A stretch of 38,679 nt of DNA from Methanobacteriota archaeon (GTDB lineage Archaea; Thermoplasmatota; Poseidoniia; Poseidoniales; Poseidoniaceae). The translations under genes and the position numbers were made by a program. Shown here piece after piece: positions 1 through 8,781 of the stretch (within the stretch, counting starts at the first letter, position 1; each line of letters begins with the position of its first letter). Below the pieces are notes generated by a model that had not been told where the DNA came from, searched no databases, and saw nothing but the letters and a program-made list of their open reading frames with translations. The stretch covers positions 1 through 38,679 of the forward strand of contig WTJK01000057.1 in the NCBI GenBank assembly GCA_011524855.1, written 5' to 3'.

Positions 1-1
1 A

Positions 2-88
2 TGGTGCAGGGGGTGGGATACGAACCCACGAACCCATACGGGACCGGATCTTAAGCCCGGCGCCTTTGACCACCTCAGCCACCCCTGC
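2..88 (-). tRNA. tRNA-Leu (anticodon TAA), CCA encoded
   Basis: The minus strand folds into a full class II tRNA. The 5' acceptor strand GCAGGGG (88-82) pairs with CCCCTGC (12-6), followed by discriminator A and an encoded CCA (4-2). The anticodon loop reads CTTAAGA, giving anticodon TAA (leucine, UUA codons). The T arm is GTGGG-TTCGTAT-CCCAC. A long variable arm (around GGTCCCGTATGGGTTC) fits tRNA-Leu. No intron is seen at the anticodon. It lies 38 nt downstream of the SDR gene on the same strand. Confidence 0.95.
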
Positions 89-126
89 TTCAGACGGGAG
101 ACCGAACCGCAGTTGATGAAGGCTCC

Positions 127-894
127 CTACTCCACGATGGACCAGCCACCGTCCACATGAAGCACGTGACCGGTTATGGTGGGGTGCTGGAGGAGGTGGT
201 CGATGGCAGCAGCGATGTCGCTGGCTTGTCCCGAGCGCTGCAGCGGAACCTTTTCCACCACCGAGGCAAAGTGCTCAGCCTCCCAATCAGCGGCCATGAT
301 GGCTCCGGGAGCCACGCAGTTGACCCGAACTTCGGGGGCCAATTCCCCTGCCAGGTTGAGCATCAATTGGCGGAGGCCCGCTTTGGTGGAGGTGTAGTGC
401 GCCAGACCGTCCCACACGCGCCCCCATGAGGTGTCGACCATGCCAACGACCGAACCGTTTCGTTGCTTGAGCGCCTGAAGGCAACCTTGGGTGAGCAGAT
501 AGGGCGCATCCATGTGAAGCCGAGTCAGTTGACGGAAGGCATCCAGTGATGTCTCGGCAAAGTTCGATGGACTATAGAACGAGGCATTGTGAACCAATCC
601 GTACAGGCCGTGATCGGTCACGAGCGGGTGGTTGGCCACCTCCGTGACGAGACGCTCCAGCGCGTCGTCATCCGTGAGGTCCGCCACCAGCACTTCACCG
701 GACCCCGCTGCACCCTCAGCTTTGGCTTGAGCGAGCAACCCTTCGGCCTCGGCAATGGATGAACGGACGTGAAGCAGCACGTGGCACCCTTGGTTGATGA
801 GGCGGCGCGCCGTGGCCGCACCCAGGCGTTGCCCAGCCCCTGTGATCAGCACCACGTTCACCGTCATAGCACAATAGACGGCCGGTTGGGTCAT
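127..894 (-). CDS. SDR oxidoreductase, FolM/PTR1-like pteridine reductase
   Basis: A 255-aa short-chain dehydrogenase/reductase. The Rossmann nucleotide-binding motif is TGAGQRLG (about residues 19-26). It fits the TGx3RxG pattern known from pteridine reductases (PTR1, FolM), where the Arg favours NADPH. The catalytic YxxxK is YTSTK, and the strand before it carries Asp (GMVD) where ordinary SDRs have Ser, as I recall for FolM. The piece LAPEVRVNCVAPGAI is also FolM-like. A role reducing dihydropterin or dihydrofolate is inferred, and folB and folP lie elsewhere in the window. The start at 894 has GAGG 5 nt upstream. A second ATG at 867 (MTVNVV) gives a more typical SDR N-terminus of 246 aa. 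It diverges from lipA. Confidence 0.85.
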   Translation of the reverse strand: MTQPAVYCAMTVNVVLITGAGQRLGAATARRLINQGCHVLLHVRSSIAEAEGLLAQAKAEGAAGSGEVLVADLTDDDALERLVTEVANHPLVTDHGLYGLVHNASFYSPSNFAETSLDAFRQLTRLHMDAPYLLTQGCLQALKQRNGSVVGMVDTSWGRVWDGLAHYTSTKAGLRQLMLNLAGELAPEVRVNCVAPGAIMAADWEAEHFASVVEKVPLQRSGQASDIAAAIDHLLQHPTITGHVLHVDGGWSIVE

Positions 895-1031
895 GAAGCC
901 TCGTATCCATGCCGGTCATCAACCACCGAGCTTCTTCCACGCTGTCGAAGACGGAGGATGCCTTCACCGAATCACCCAACCACACACCTTTTTGTCGGAA
1001 GGACGGGAGCGTGAACCGAGGGGGAGAGAAG

Positions 1032-2048
1032 ATGGTCGAACGCACGCTCCCCATGGCCAGCAACCCGCAACCCGCAACCCGGTCTCGTCGGCTGCCGGAT
1101 TGGTTCCGAACCTCCTTGCCCAACGGCCAGCAGCAAGCGGTGTTTCAAGCCACCAAAGAAGCGGTCAAGGACAATCGGCTGCACACGGTGTGCGAAGAAG
1201 CCCGCTGCCCCAACATCCATGACTGTTGGGCGTCAGGGGATGCGACCTTCATGATCGCCGGCCAGGAGTGCACCCGCGGCTGCCGGTTTTGTGCTGTGGG
1301 CACCATCAAGGCACCGCCACCGTTGGACCAAGACGAACCCGAGCACCTCGCTCAGGCCGTGGCCTCCATGAACCTGCGCCATGCGGTGATCACGGTCGTC
1401 AACCGAGACGATCTCCCCGACAGCGGTGCGGACCACTACAAGCAATGCCTGGCTGCCGTGCATGCTCGGTCACCCGAGGTCACGCTTGAGCTTCTCTGTT
1501 CGGACCTTGCCGGGGACCTTGACGCCCTCGCCCATCTCCTGAAGGACAGTCCGTTGGCCGTTTTTGCCCACAACGTCGAATGCGTCCCTCGGTTGGACCG
1601 CACCGTCCGGGATGCTCGAGCCTCCTTTGCACAGTCGATCGCCATTCTGGCTGAGGCCAAGCGGCTACGACCCGACATCGTGACCAAGTCGTCGTTGATG
1701 GTGGGCGTCGGAGAAACCGACGAGGAAATCGATGAAGCACTTGAACTTCTCAAACAGGCAGGAGTTGACCTCGTGACCTTGGGGCAATACCTCGCCCCCT
1801 CGTCCAAGCACCTCAAGGTGGACCGATTTCCCGAGCCGCACATGTACGACGTGTGGGCCCAGCGTGCCATGGACCTCGGCTTTTCCGGCGTTGCGAGCGG
1901 CCCCCTGGTCCGCTCCTCGTTCAAGGCGGGGTTGTTGTTCCGCAAGACCCACGACCCTACCAACGCCGAAACCATGCCAGGAGCGTATGTCCGCGTGGCT
2001 GAACGCCAGCCCAAGCCACCGACACCCCTTAAGACGGACGAGCCGTGA
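1032..2048 (+). CDS. lipA: Lipoyl synthase (radical SAM)
   Basis: A 338-aa lipoyl synthase, which inserts two sulfurs into the octanoyl chain bound to lipoyl domains. The auxiliary cluster motif is C54-x4-C59-x5-C65, the radical-SAM motif is C80-x3-C84-x2-C87, and the late RSSF (family RSSY/F) ligand motif lies in VRSSFKAG. The open frame extends upstream to 909. The ATG at 1032 is preferred because a GGGGGAG ribosome site precedes it and the extra residues do not resemble the family. It is the first gene of a tight five-gene run with the 2-oxoacid dehydrogenase, whose E2 subunit is its likely substrate. LipB (13022) would supply the octanoyl group. Confidence 0.96.
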   Translation: MVERTLPMASNPQPATRSRRLPDWFRTSLPNGQQQAVFQATKEAVKDNRLHTVCEEARCPNIHDCWASGDATFMIAGQECTRGCRFCAVGTIKAPPPLDQDEPEHLAQAVASMNLRHAVITVVNRDDLPDSGADHYKQCLAAVHARSPEVTLELLCSDLAGDLDALAHLLKDSPLAVFAHNVECVPRLDRTVRDARASFAQSIAILAEAKRLRPDIVTKSSLMVGVGETDEEIDEALELLKQAGVDLVTLGQYLAPSSKHLKVDRFPEPHMYDVWAQRAMDLGFSGVASGPLVRSSFKAGLLFRKTHDPTNAETMPGAYVRVAERQPKPPTPLKTDEP

Positions 2049-2057
2049 GGTGAAACG

Positions 2058-3299
2058 ATGACGGAGCGCAGCACGGCTACAACGACGCCTTACACCATCG
2101 GCGTGGCTCCTTTCCGACCGGGAGACGAACCCTCCTTCGGTGGCGCCTTCGAGCAACAGCCCGGGGACCTTACCCGGCCCGACCCTGCCACGTGCTCCGC
2201 TCAAGACACGGTGGAGCACGCTGCCGGTTTGATCCGTGTCCTCAACGACGACGACGAGGCGCTGGGCGAATGGAACCCCGAACTGGACGCCGAAACGATG
2301 ATTCTGGGCCTTGAGTACATGATGCGCCTGCGCATTTTCGATGACCGAATGATGAAAATGCAACGAACGGGCAAGCTCTCGTTCTACATGCGATCCTTTG
2401 GTGAAGAAGCCATTGCCATTGCGCAAACCATGGCCCTGGAAGAGCAGGACTGGCTGTTCCCCTCCTACCGCCAACCAGGCGCACAATTCGTTCGAGGGCG
2501 TGACATGGTCAGCATGATTTGCCACTGCATCGGCAACACCGAAGACAACGTCCGTGGTCGACAAATGCCGGTTCACTACACCTGGCGACCCGGGCGATTC
2601 ATCTCGATTTCCTCCCCCGTTGGCACCCAATTCTCTCAAGCCGTTGGCGTTGCCATGGCAAGCGCCTACAAAGGCGAAGATGAAGTGTGCATTTCGTGGT
2701 TGGGCGACGGCACGTCCGCCCAAGGCGACTACCACTACGCCCTGAACTTCGCCTCGACGTTCAAACCCCCGGTGATCCTCAACGTGGTCAACAACCAGTG
2801 GGCCATCTCAACCCACGTGTCCTTGGCCACCGGTGGACGAACTTTTGCTGAGCGCGGCTTGGCCTACGACATTCCCTCGTTGCGCGTCGACGGAAACGAT
2901 TTCCTTGCCCTCTACAGCGTAACGCAGTGGGCTCGCCAACGGGCTTCTGCCGGCCACGGTCCCACCCACATCGAGGTCTACACCTACCGTGCGGGTGCAC
3001 ACTCCTCCTCCGACGACCCATCGGCCTATCGCCCACAGGACGAATTCGCCTGTTGGCCCGGTGGCGACCCTGTCAAGCGCCTCAAGGACCACTTGGTGTT
3101 CATCGGTGAGTGGGACGAAGAGCGTCACGCAGCGCTCGCCCAGAAAATCGACGCCGAAGTGATGGCGGCTTACAAGGAAGCATGCGAATTCGGCGACCTC
3201 GCCTCGGGACCTTATCCCCCCGCATCCACCATCTTCACCGAGGTCTACGAAACCGTTCCGTGGCACATTCAAGAACAACGCGAGGAACTGGGCAAGTGA
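2058..3299 (+). CDS. bkdA1: Branched-chain 2-oxoacid dehydrogenase E1 alpha subunit
   Basis: A 413-aa thiamine-diphosphate enzyme subunit that decarboxylates branched-chain 2-oxoacids. The TPP motif runs from GDG (216-218) to NN (245-246). The loop near residues 312-324 (AGAHSSSDDPSAYR) is the E1-alpha active-site loop. Segments such as FYMRSFGEEAIA, ATGG-free VNNQWAIS and WPGGDPVKRLKDHL resemble BkdA1 of Pseudomonas and animal BCKDH E1-alpha more than pyruvate dehydrogenase. That comparison is from memory, so pyruvate or acetoin specificity is not excluded. The N-terminus carries about 70 residues before the core fold, as in BkdA1. The start has GAGGTGA 7 nt upstream and lies 9 nt after lipA. 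Confidence 0.93.
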   Translation: MTERSTATTTPYTIGVAPFRPGDEPSFGGAFEQQPGDLTRPDPATCSAQDTVEHAAGLIRVLNDDDEALGEWNPELDAETMILGLEYMMRLRIFDDRMMKMQRTGKLSFYMRSFGEEAIAIAQTMALEEQDWLFPSYRQPGAQFVRGRDMVSMICHCIGNTEDNVRGRQMPVHYTWRPGRFISISSPVGTQFSQAVGVAMASAYKGEDEVCISWLGDGTSAQGDYHYALNFASTFKPPVILNVVNNQWAISTHVSLATGGRTFAERGLAYDIPSLRVDGNDFLALYSVTQWARQRASAGHGPTHIEVYTYRAGAHSSSDDPSAYRPQDEFACWPGGDPVKRLKDHLVFIGEWDEERHAALAQKIDAEVMAAYKEACEFGDLASGPYPPASTIFTEVYETVPWHIQEQREELGK

Positions 3300-3308
3300 G
3301 GCGATACC

Positions 3309-4319
3309 ATGGCGAAAATGAACATGATTGCAGCCCTCAACTCCGCCCTTGACCTCCAATTGGAGCGCGACCCCAACATCGTCATTTTCGGCGAAGACGT
3401 GGGGTACTTTGGCGGTGTCTTCCGCGTCACCGCAGGCCTCCAAAAGAAGTACGGGGAACACCGGGTGTTCGATTCCCCGCTCGCTGAAGGGGGCATTGCC
3501 GCCATCGCCATGGGCATGGGTTTGAACGGCCTGCGCCCCGTCGCTGAAATCCAGTTTGCAGACTACATCTTCCCTGCCTACGACCAAATCGTCAACGAAA
3601 TCGCCAAGCTCCGCCACCGATCGGGCGGTGAATTCACCAGCCCCGTTACCTTCCGAACTCCAGCAGGCGGCGGTATCAAGGGCGGCCACCACCACTCACA
3701 ATCCCCGGAAGCGCAGTTCACCCACACGCCTGGCCTCAAGGTCGTGTACTGTTCCAACCCCCGGAACGCCAAGGGTCTGCTGACCAGCGCCATCGAGTGC
3801 AACGACCCCGTCATCTTCTTTGAGCCAAAGCGGTGCTACCGAGGTCCGTTCTACGGCGACCCCCACAACGTGCCCACTTGGAACAACCATCCGGACGGCG
3901 AAGTGCCGGAAGACTACTACGCCATCCCGCTTGAACAAGCTCATGTGGTGCAGGAAGGTACGGCGTGCACGGTGATCGCCTGGGGCGCCATGGTCCACGT
4001 CGCCGAACAAGGCATCCGAGATTCGGGCCTTGACTGCGAACTCATCGACCTCCAGACGCTCGTTCCGTGGGACCGTGACACGGTCGTCAATTCGGTCAAG
4101 AAAACCGGCCGCTGCGTCATCGTCCATGAAGCCCCCAAGACCAGCGGTTTTGGTGCCGAAATGAGCGCTTCCATCCAGGAACGCTGCTTCTACCACCTCG
4201 AAGCCCCCATCCAGCGCGTGACCGGATGGGACACGCCGTTCCCCCACACCACCGAATGGGATTACCTTCCCAGTCCATCTCGCATCGCTGAAGCCATTAA
4301 GAAAACACAGGAGGAATAA
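3309..4319 (+). CDS. bkdA2: Branched-chain 2-oxoacid dehydrogenase E1 beta subunit
   Basis: A 336-aa transketolase-type beta subunit that forms the alpha2-beta2 E1 tetramer. It starts in typical fashion (MAKMNMIAALNSAL) and keeps GEDVG, FDSPLAEGGI, EIQFADY and HSQSPEA in order. The C-terminal transketolase domain has IDLQTLVPWD and VHEAPKTSGFGAE. The sequence RVTGWDTPFPHTTEWDY near the end is close to bacterial BkdA2. It follows E1 alpha by 9 nt with a GAGGCG ribosome site. The last codons contain the AGGAGG that serves the next gene. Confidence 0.95.
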   Translation: MAKMNMIAALNSALDLQLERDPNIVIFGEDVGYFGGVFRVTAGLQKKYGEHRVFDSPLAEGGIAAIAMGMGLNGLRPVAEIQFADYIFPAYDQIVNEIAKLRHRSGGEFTSPVTFRTPAGGGIKGGHHHSQSPEAQFTHTPGLKVVYCSNPRNAKGLLTSAIECNDPVIFFEPKRCYRGPFYGDPHNVPTWNNHPDGEVPEDYYAIPLEQAHVVQEGTACTVIAWGAMVHVAEQGIRDSGLDCELIDLQTLVPWDRDTVVNSVKKTGRCVIVHEAPKTSGFGAEMSASIQERCFYHLEAPIQRVTGWDTPFPHTTEWDYLPSPSRIAEAIKKTQEE

Positions 4320-4321
4320 AC

Positions 4322-5611
4322 ATGGGACTTTTTGAATTCAAACTACCGGATATTGGAGAAGGCGTCGTCGAAGGCGAGGTCGTGGAATGGATGGTCGCCG
4401 TCGGCGACACCGTGAAGGAAGACGACCCCATTCTGTCCGTGATGACGGACAAAGCCACCGTTGAGATCCCCGCACCCTGCGACGGCACCGTCAAGAGCCT
4501 CGTCGGTGAAGCAGGCGACATTTTGCCGGTTGGCGGAGTTTGCATTGTCTTTGAAGTGGACGGCGAAGGCAACGCCAGCGAAAGCGAGGCCCCCGCTCCC
4601 GCCGAACCCGCTCCTGAACCCACCCCCGAAGCGGCACCCGCTGCCCCTGAACCTGCTCCCGCCCCTGTCGCACCACCTGCGCCAGCCGCACCTGCGCCAG
4701 CGGCACCCGCTGCCGCTCCTGTCGCCCGTGCACCGGGCGCCAAAGTGCTCGCCTCACCCGCCGTGCGCCAGCGCGCTCGAACGGCCAACATTGACCTGGA
4801 GCACGTGGCAGGCACCGGTCCCGCAGGGCGCATCAGCCACGCCGACCTCGACCGACACATCGCCGGCGGCGGCGCTGCAACCGTTCCATCCGGCGGTGCA
4901 GCGAAGGTGGCCAAGACCGGCACGGAAGCCATCAAGGTCATTGGATTGCGCCGGAAGATCGCCGACGGCATGATGAATTCGTACAGCACCATTCCGCACT
5001 TCTCGTACTTTGAAGAGGTGGACGTGACGGAACTTGAGTCGCTGCGCCAGCACCTCAACGCCACCCGCCCCGAAGGAGCTCCAAAGTTGACCTACCTCCC
5101 GTTCATCATGCAAGCCCTCGTCAAGGCGCTGGGCCAACGCCCCGAATGCAACGCCGTGTACGACGACGAAGCCAACGTTGTCACCCGCCACGAGGCCATC
5201 AACCTCGGCATCGCCACCCAGACCGACCGAGGGCTGTACGTCCCCGTTGTCAAGCACGTTGAAGCACAGGACATTTGGCAGTCGGCCGCCGAGATGGGCC
5301 GAGTGACCCAAGCCACCCGAGACGGCAAAGCCACCGTGGACGACCTTACGGGATCCACCTTCACGATTTCCAGCCTTGGACGGCTGGGCGGCCTCGGTGC
5401 CACCCCCATCATCAACAAACCCGAAGTGGGCATCCTTGGCGTTCACAACGCCATCGATCGGGCCGTGGTTCGAAACGGCCAGGTCGTGGTGCGTCGCATC
5501 ATGAACCTCTCGTCCTCCTGGGACCACCGCGTGGTCGACGGTCACGACGGCGCCATGCTCGTTCAGCTCCTGAAGAATTACCTCGAGCACCCTGCAACCA
5601 TCTTCATGTGA
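4322..5611 (+). CDS. bkdB: 2-oxoacid dehydrogenase E2, lipoamide acyltransferase
   Basis: A 429-aa E2 core subunit that transfers the acyl group to CoA. The order is one lipoyl domain (1-78, lipoyl lysine K44 in DKATVEIP), a flexible Ala/Pro linker (about 85-135), a peripheral-subunit-binding domain (about 143-178, VRQRARTANIDLEHVAGTGP) and the catalytic acyltransferase domain (about 200-429). The active-site motif DHRVVDGHDG has the catalytic H402. A strong AGGAGG lies 8 nt upstream inside the end of bkdA2, only 2 nt separate the genes, and coupling is likely. A single lipoyl domain matches bacterial branched-chain E2. K44 would be modified by LipB and LipA from this window. Confidence 0.95.
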   Translation: MGLFEFKLPDIGEGVVEGEVVEWMVAVGDTVKEDDPILSVMTDKATVEIPAPCDGTVKSLVGEAGDILPVGGVCIVFEVDGEGNASESEAPAPAEPAPEPTPEAAPAAPEPAPAPVAPPAPAAPAPAAPAAAPVARAPGAKVLASPAVRQRARTANIDLEHVAGTGPAGRISHADLDRHIAGGGAATVPSGGAAKVAKTGTEAIKVIGLRRKIADGMMNSYSTIPHFSYFEEVDVTELESLRQHLNATRPEGAPKLTYLPFIMQALVKALGQRPECNAVYDDEANVVTRHEAINLGIATQTDRGLYVPVVKHVEAQDIWQSAAEMGRVTQATRDGKATVDDLTGSTFTISSLGRLGGLGATPIINKPEVGILGVHNAIDRAVVRNGQVVVRRIMNLSSSWDHRVVDGHDGAMLVQLLKNYLEHPATIFM

Positions 5612-5621
5612 GGCGAACCAA

Positions 5622-7052
5622 ATGAACGTCAAGAAGTGCCAAGTCCTTGTGGTTGGAGCCGGCCCTGGCGGCTACGTTGCAGCCATCCGTTCCGCCCAAC
5701 TCGGGTTGAAGACCGTCATCGTCGAAGGCGAGCGTGCCGGAGGCACCTGCCTGATTCGAGGTTGCATCCCCTCCAAAGCCCTCATCCACGCAGCACATAC
5801 CTTCCACGGCCTCGCCAAGCACGCCAACGAAGGCGGTCACATGGGCATCAGCATCCCGGGCCCCGCCGAGTTGGACATGGGGAACCTCATTGGATGGAAG
5901 GAAGGGATCGTGGACCGTCTGAACAAAGGCGTGGAAGCCTTGCTCAAGAACGCCGGTGCTGAACTGGTCACCGGCTGGGCCGTCTTCCAAGACGCCAAGA
6001 CCGTGAAGGTCGGCGAAGGCAAGGAAGCGACCCTCATCGAAGCCGACCACGTCATCATGGCACAAGGTTCCGTGCCCATCGAATTGCCGTTCATGCCGTT
6101 CAGCGACCACGTGCTGTCCTCACGGGAAGCGCTTGCCCTCGAAACCTTGCCCGACCACGTGGTCGTGGTGGGCGGCGGCTACATTGGCCTTGAACTCGGC
6201 ATCACCTATCGCATGCTCGGTGCAGAGGTGACCGTCGTGGAGGCCATGGACACGGTGCTCCCGCTCTTTGACAAGGAACTGCGACGCCCGTTGGAACTCT
6301 ACATGAAGAAGAACAAGATCAAGGTCCACACCGGTGTCTTTGCCAAAGGCGTTGAAGAACTCGACAACGGCCGTGTTAAGGTCAACTTCATCGACAAAAA
6401 CGAGCAGGATGAATCCAAGATGCAGAGCGTCGAGGCCGACAAAGTTCTGGTCACCGTCGGTCGAAAGCCTCGCTCAGACGGCTTGTCTGCCACCGGCGTG
6501 GCGCTCAACGAGCGCGGGTTCGTCAAAGTCAACGACCGATGCGAAACCAACATGAAAGGCGTGTATGCCATTGGCGACCTTTGCGACTCCGGCGAAATGC
6601 TGGCGCACGTCGCTTCGTTCCAGGGTGAAATGGTTGCCGAGCTCATTGCCGGCCACACCCGTGCCTACGACCCCGTTGGCGTGCCTGCCATCGTCTTCAC
6701 CGAACCAGAAATCGTGGCCGTGGGCCTCTCGCCCGAGCAGGCCAAAGAAGCCGGTCACCCGGTCATCGTCGGGAAGTTCCCGTTGGCAGCCAACGGTCGA
6801 GCCCTGACTCAGGAGGCTGAGAAAACCGGCGGATTCATTCGCGTCGTCGCACGGGAAGACGATCACCGCATCCTCGGCATCCAAGGTGTGGGAACACACA
6901 TCAGTGAACTGGTCGGCGAGTGGACCCTCGCCCTTGAGATGGGCGCCCTCCTCGAAGACATCGCTCACACCGTCCATGCCCACCCCACGATGACCGAGAT
7001 GACACACGAAGCCGTTCTCGACACGCTGGGTCACGCCATTCACAAGATGTGA
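5622..7052 (+). CDS. lpdV: Dihydrolipoyl dehydrogenase (E3) of the complex
   Basis: A 476-aa flavoprotein that reoxidises dihydrolipoamide with NAD+. The FAD motif is VVGAGPGGY (10-18), the redox disulfide is C43-LIRG-C48, the NAD motif is VVGGGYIGLELG, the second FAD motif is YAIGDLC, and the C-terminal dyad is H454-PTMT-E459. The stretch MGISIPGPAELDMGNLIGWK and the CIPSKALIHAA context recall LpdV (LPD-Val) of Pseudomonas bkd operons. It is the last gene of the run, with GAGGCG upstream. Confidence 0.95.
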   Translation: MNVKKCQVLVVGAGPGGYVAAIRSAQLGLKTVIVEGERAGGTCLIRGCIPSKALIHAAHTFHGLAKHANEGGHMGISIPGPAELDMGNLIGWKEGIVDRLNKGVEALLKNAGAELVTGWAVFQDAKTVKVGEGKEATLIEADHVIMAQGSVPIELPFMPFSDHVLSSREALALETLPDHVVVVGGGYIGLELGITYRMLGAEVTVVEAMDTVLPLFDKELRRPLELYMKKNKIKVHTGVFAKGVEELDNGRVKVNFIDKNEQDESKMQSVEADKVLVTVGRKPRSDGLSATGVALNERGFVKVNDRCETNMKGVYAIGDLCDSGEMLAHVASFQGEMVAELIAGHTRAYDPVGVPAIVFTEPEIVAVGLSPEQAKEAGHPVIVGKFPLAANGRALTQEAEKTGGFIRVVAREDDHRILGIQGVGTHISELVGEWTLALEMGALLEDIAHTVHAHPTMTEMTHEAVLDTLGHAIHKM

Positions 7053-7110
7053 GGGTTGCTGCGGCGCATCCACCGTTCGTGTTCATAGCCGAAGGCACAC
7101 ACGGAAGAGC

Positions 7111-7557
7111 ATGGTTGAACTGGGCCACTACGTCTTGTACGTCCGACGCATGGAGCCCATGGTCCGATTCTATAGGGACGTGATCGGACTGCAGGTTGCA
7201 GGAACCACGTTCGGTGGACGTGCGACCGCGCTCACCGGTGGGCGAACGCATCATGAGCTGTTGCTCCTTGAAGTGGGCGATGCCCCTGGGCCCCCCCATG
7301 GTCGCCGTGTTGGACTGTACCACACCGGTTGGTGCATCGGTCAGAACGACGAAGCGTTGCGTCAGGCACTGGAGCGTTGTCGGGCTGCTGACGTGAACAT
7401 CGTAGGGATGTCGGACCATGGCGTATCCCACTCACTCTACGTGCACGATCCGGACGGGAACGAAGTGGAACTCTACGTGGACGTCCCGGAATACGATTGG
7501 GCGTCCAACGACGATTGGTTGGCTCACCCGGTTCGCCCGCTGAACCTTGATGCCTGA
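7111..7557 (+). CDS. VOC-superfamily (glyoxalase/dioxygenase-like) protein
   Basis: A 148-aa vicinal-oxygen-chelate protein built from two beta-alpha-beta-beta-beta units. Possible metal ligands are H6 in ELGHYVLYV, the His in GLYHTGW and the Glu in GNEVELYVDVPE, the layout of extradiol dioxygenases and glyoxalases. The substrate cannot be told from sequence. It starts 58 nt after lpdV. A weak TATA-like TTCATAGC (7082-7089) is centred about 26 nt before the ATG, so it may have its own leaderless promoter. GGAAG upstream could alternatively act as a ribosome site. Confidence 0.85.
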   Translation: MVELGHYVLYVRRMEPMVRFYRDVIGLQVAGTTFGGRATALTGGRTHHELLLLEVGDAPGPPHGRRVGLYHTGWCIGQNDEALRQALERCRAADVNIVGMSDHGVSHSLYVHDPDGNEVELYVDVPEYDWASNDDWLAHPVRPLNLDA

Positions 7558-7614
7558 GAATACCTCGTGGGATTCAGCCATGCAGCGGGCGTGCAATGCG
7601 GGGACACAACGCCC

Positions 7615-8700
7615 TCATTCTTCCTCGACGTCGTTGGCCATCATGACGGCCACGGGTCGCGTACGCTCGTTTTCATCCAGCACCAGCCGAGCCATGATGA
7701 CCATCGGTGCACCGATGATGGCCCCCGCAATACCCCAGACTTGAGAGAAAAGCATCACGGTCAGCAGAAGGACCAACGGGGAAATACCAATCTTTGCACC
7801 GGAAAGGTTGGGCTCAACCAGCGAACCGAACATTTGCTGGTTTCCGATGAGCAAGGCGAGCATCATCAAGGCGGTGAACGGTTCAAGCATGATGAACCCA
7901 ATAAGCACCGGGGGCACGGTCGCAAACAGCGCACCGAGGATGGGAATGAAGTCCAACAAGAAGCACAACACGCCAAACAAAAACCAACCGGGAATGTCAA
8001 ACCCGATGGGCGAGATGATGACGGTCATCACGATGGCTTGACCACCGCTGCAAGTCACTTTGGACACCACGTAGGCGCTGATGGAATCCATGGAATCGTG
8101 GACGATGGCACGGGCACGCCCGCTTGAGTTCGGGAACGCAGCGTTGAACCGCTTGGCGATGGTGTGCTCTTCGAGAATGATGAACAGCAGAAAGATGAGG
8201 ACGGTCAGCATCGTGCCAACAAAAGCACTCAACGAGCCCAAAATCGCGAGCACGAACGTTTCGATGTTGCTCGGTGACGCCAACACATTGACCCAACTCG
8301 AGTCTGAAAAGATGATTTCCAGGCCGTAGAGGTCGGACTGCGCGTACTTGGCGCGCTTTTCCTCAAGAGCAGCGGTGATGTCCGGCACATCCTCAACAAA
8401 GAGGGACAGTTGTTCGTAAAGGAAGATCGAAACAACGTACATGCCGACGATGAACGCCGCCAGCACGGTCCCATAGGAGACGAGCTGGTTGTTCACTCGG
8501 CGGTGAATGGATTGCTCAACCGGTTTGATGAGAAAGAACAACAGGACAGCGATGGCCAACGGCATCAGAATCGGCTTGAGGTGAACCAGTGCGAGGTACA
8601 CCACCACGCCCACGATGGCAACGCTGGCGGCCGTAGCCCGTTTGGAATCCACACCAACATGGAGTTCGGGTTCCATGAGACAGGCTTCATCAGCCTCCAT
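7615..8700 (-). CDS. AI-2E family (PerM/TqsA-like) transporter
   Basis: A 361-aa multi-pass membrane protein. An N-terminal hydrophobic block (about 25-65), a helix near 80-105, a soluble central stretch, and a C-terminal set of helices with FIPILGALFATVPPVLIG and the family-type GISPLVLLLTVMLF then GAPMVIMARL identify the AI-2E/PerM family. Family members are reported as autoinducer-2 exporters or Na+/H+ antiporters, and the substrate here is unknown. The ATG at 8700 has GGAGG 9 nt upstream, and that site sits in a small hairpin (8710-8723). It is convergent with the VOC gene and 81 nt downstream of nrdA. Confidence 0.9.
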   Translation of the reverse strand: MEADEACLMEPELHVGVDSKRATAASVAIVGVVVYLALVHLKPILMPLAIAVLLFFLIKPVEQSIHRRVNNQLVSYGTVLAAFIVGMYVVSIFLYEQLSLFVEDVPDITAALEEKRAKYAQSDLYGLEIIFSDSSWVNVLASPSNIETFVLAILGSLSAFVGTMLTVLIFLLFIILEEHTIAKRFNAAFPNSSGRARAIVHDSMDSISAYVVSKVTCSGGQAIVMTVIISPIGFDIPGWFLFGVLCFLLDFIPILGALFATVPPVLIGFIMLEPFTALMMLALLIGNQQMFGSLVEPNLSGAKIGISPLVLLLTVMLFSQVWGIAGAIIGAPMVIMARLVLDENERTRPVAVMMANDVEEE

Positions 8701-8709
8701 CTAAGGTTT

Positions 8710-8723
8710 CCTCCAAACGGAGG
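8710..8723 (-). promoter_or_regulatory. Hairpin covering the ribosome-binding site of the AI-2E family gene
   Basis: In the mRNA sense (minus strand) this reads CCTCC-GTTT-GGAGG. The 3' arm GGAGG is the only good Shine-Dalgarno sequence, 9 nt before the ATG at 8700, and the 5' arm repeats the anti-Shine-Dalgarno CCTCC seen at the 16S 3' end. A 5-bp GC-rich stem with a 4-nt loop would compete with ribosome binding. Function is inferred. Confidence 0.5.
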
Positions 8724-8781
8724 CCCAGGTGGTCGTACCACGGGCCTTGACCCGCGCTTCAACCTGGACGGCAGACCACGA

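Noticed and set aside
1665-2735. A 356-codon minus-strand frame across lipA and bkdA1
   Set aside because: It crosses two conserved genes on the other strand and has no recognisable domain or promoter.
4600-4740. Low-complexity GCACCCGCT-like repeats
   Set aside because: This is the Ala/Pro flexible linker of the E2 subunit, normal for the family.
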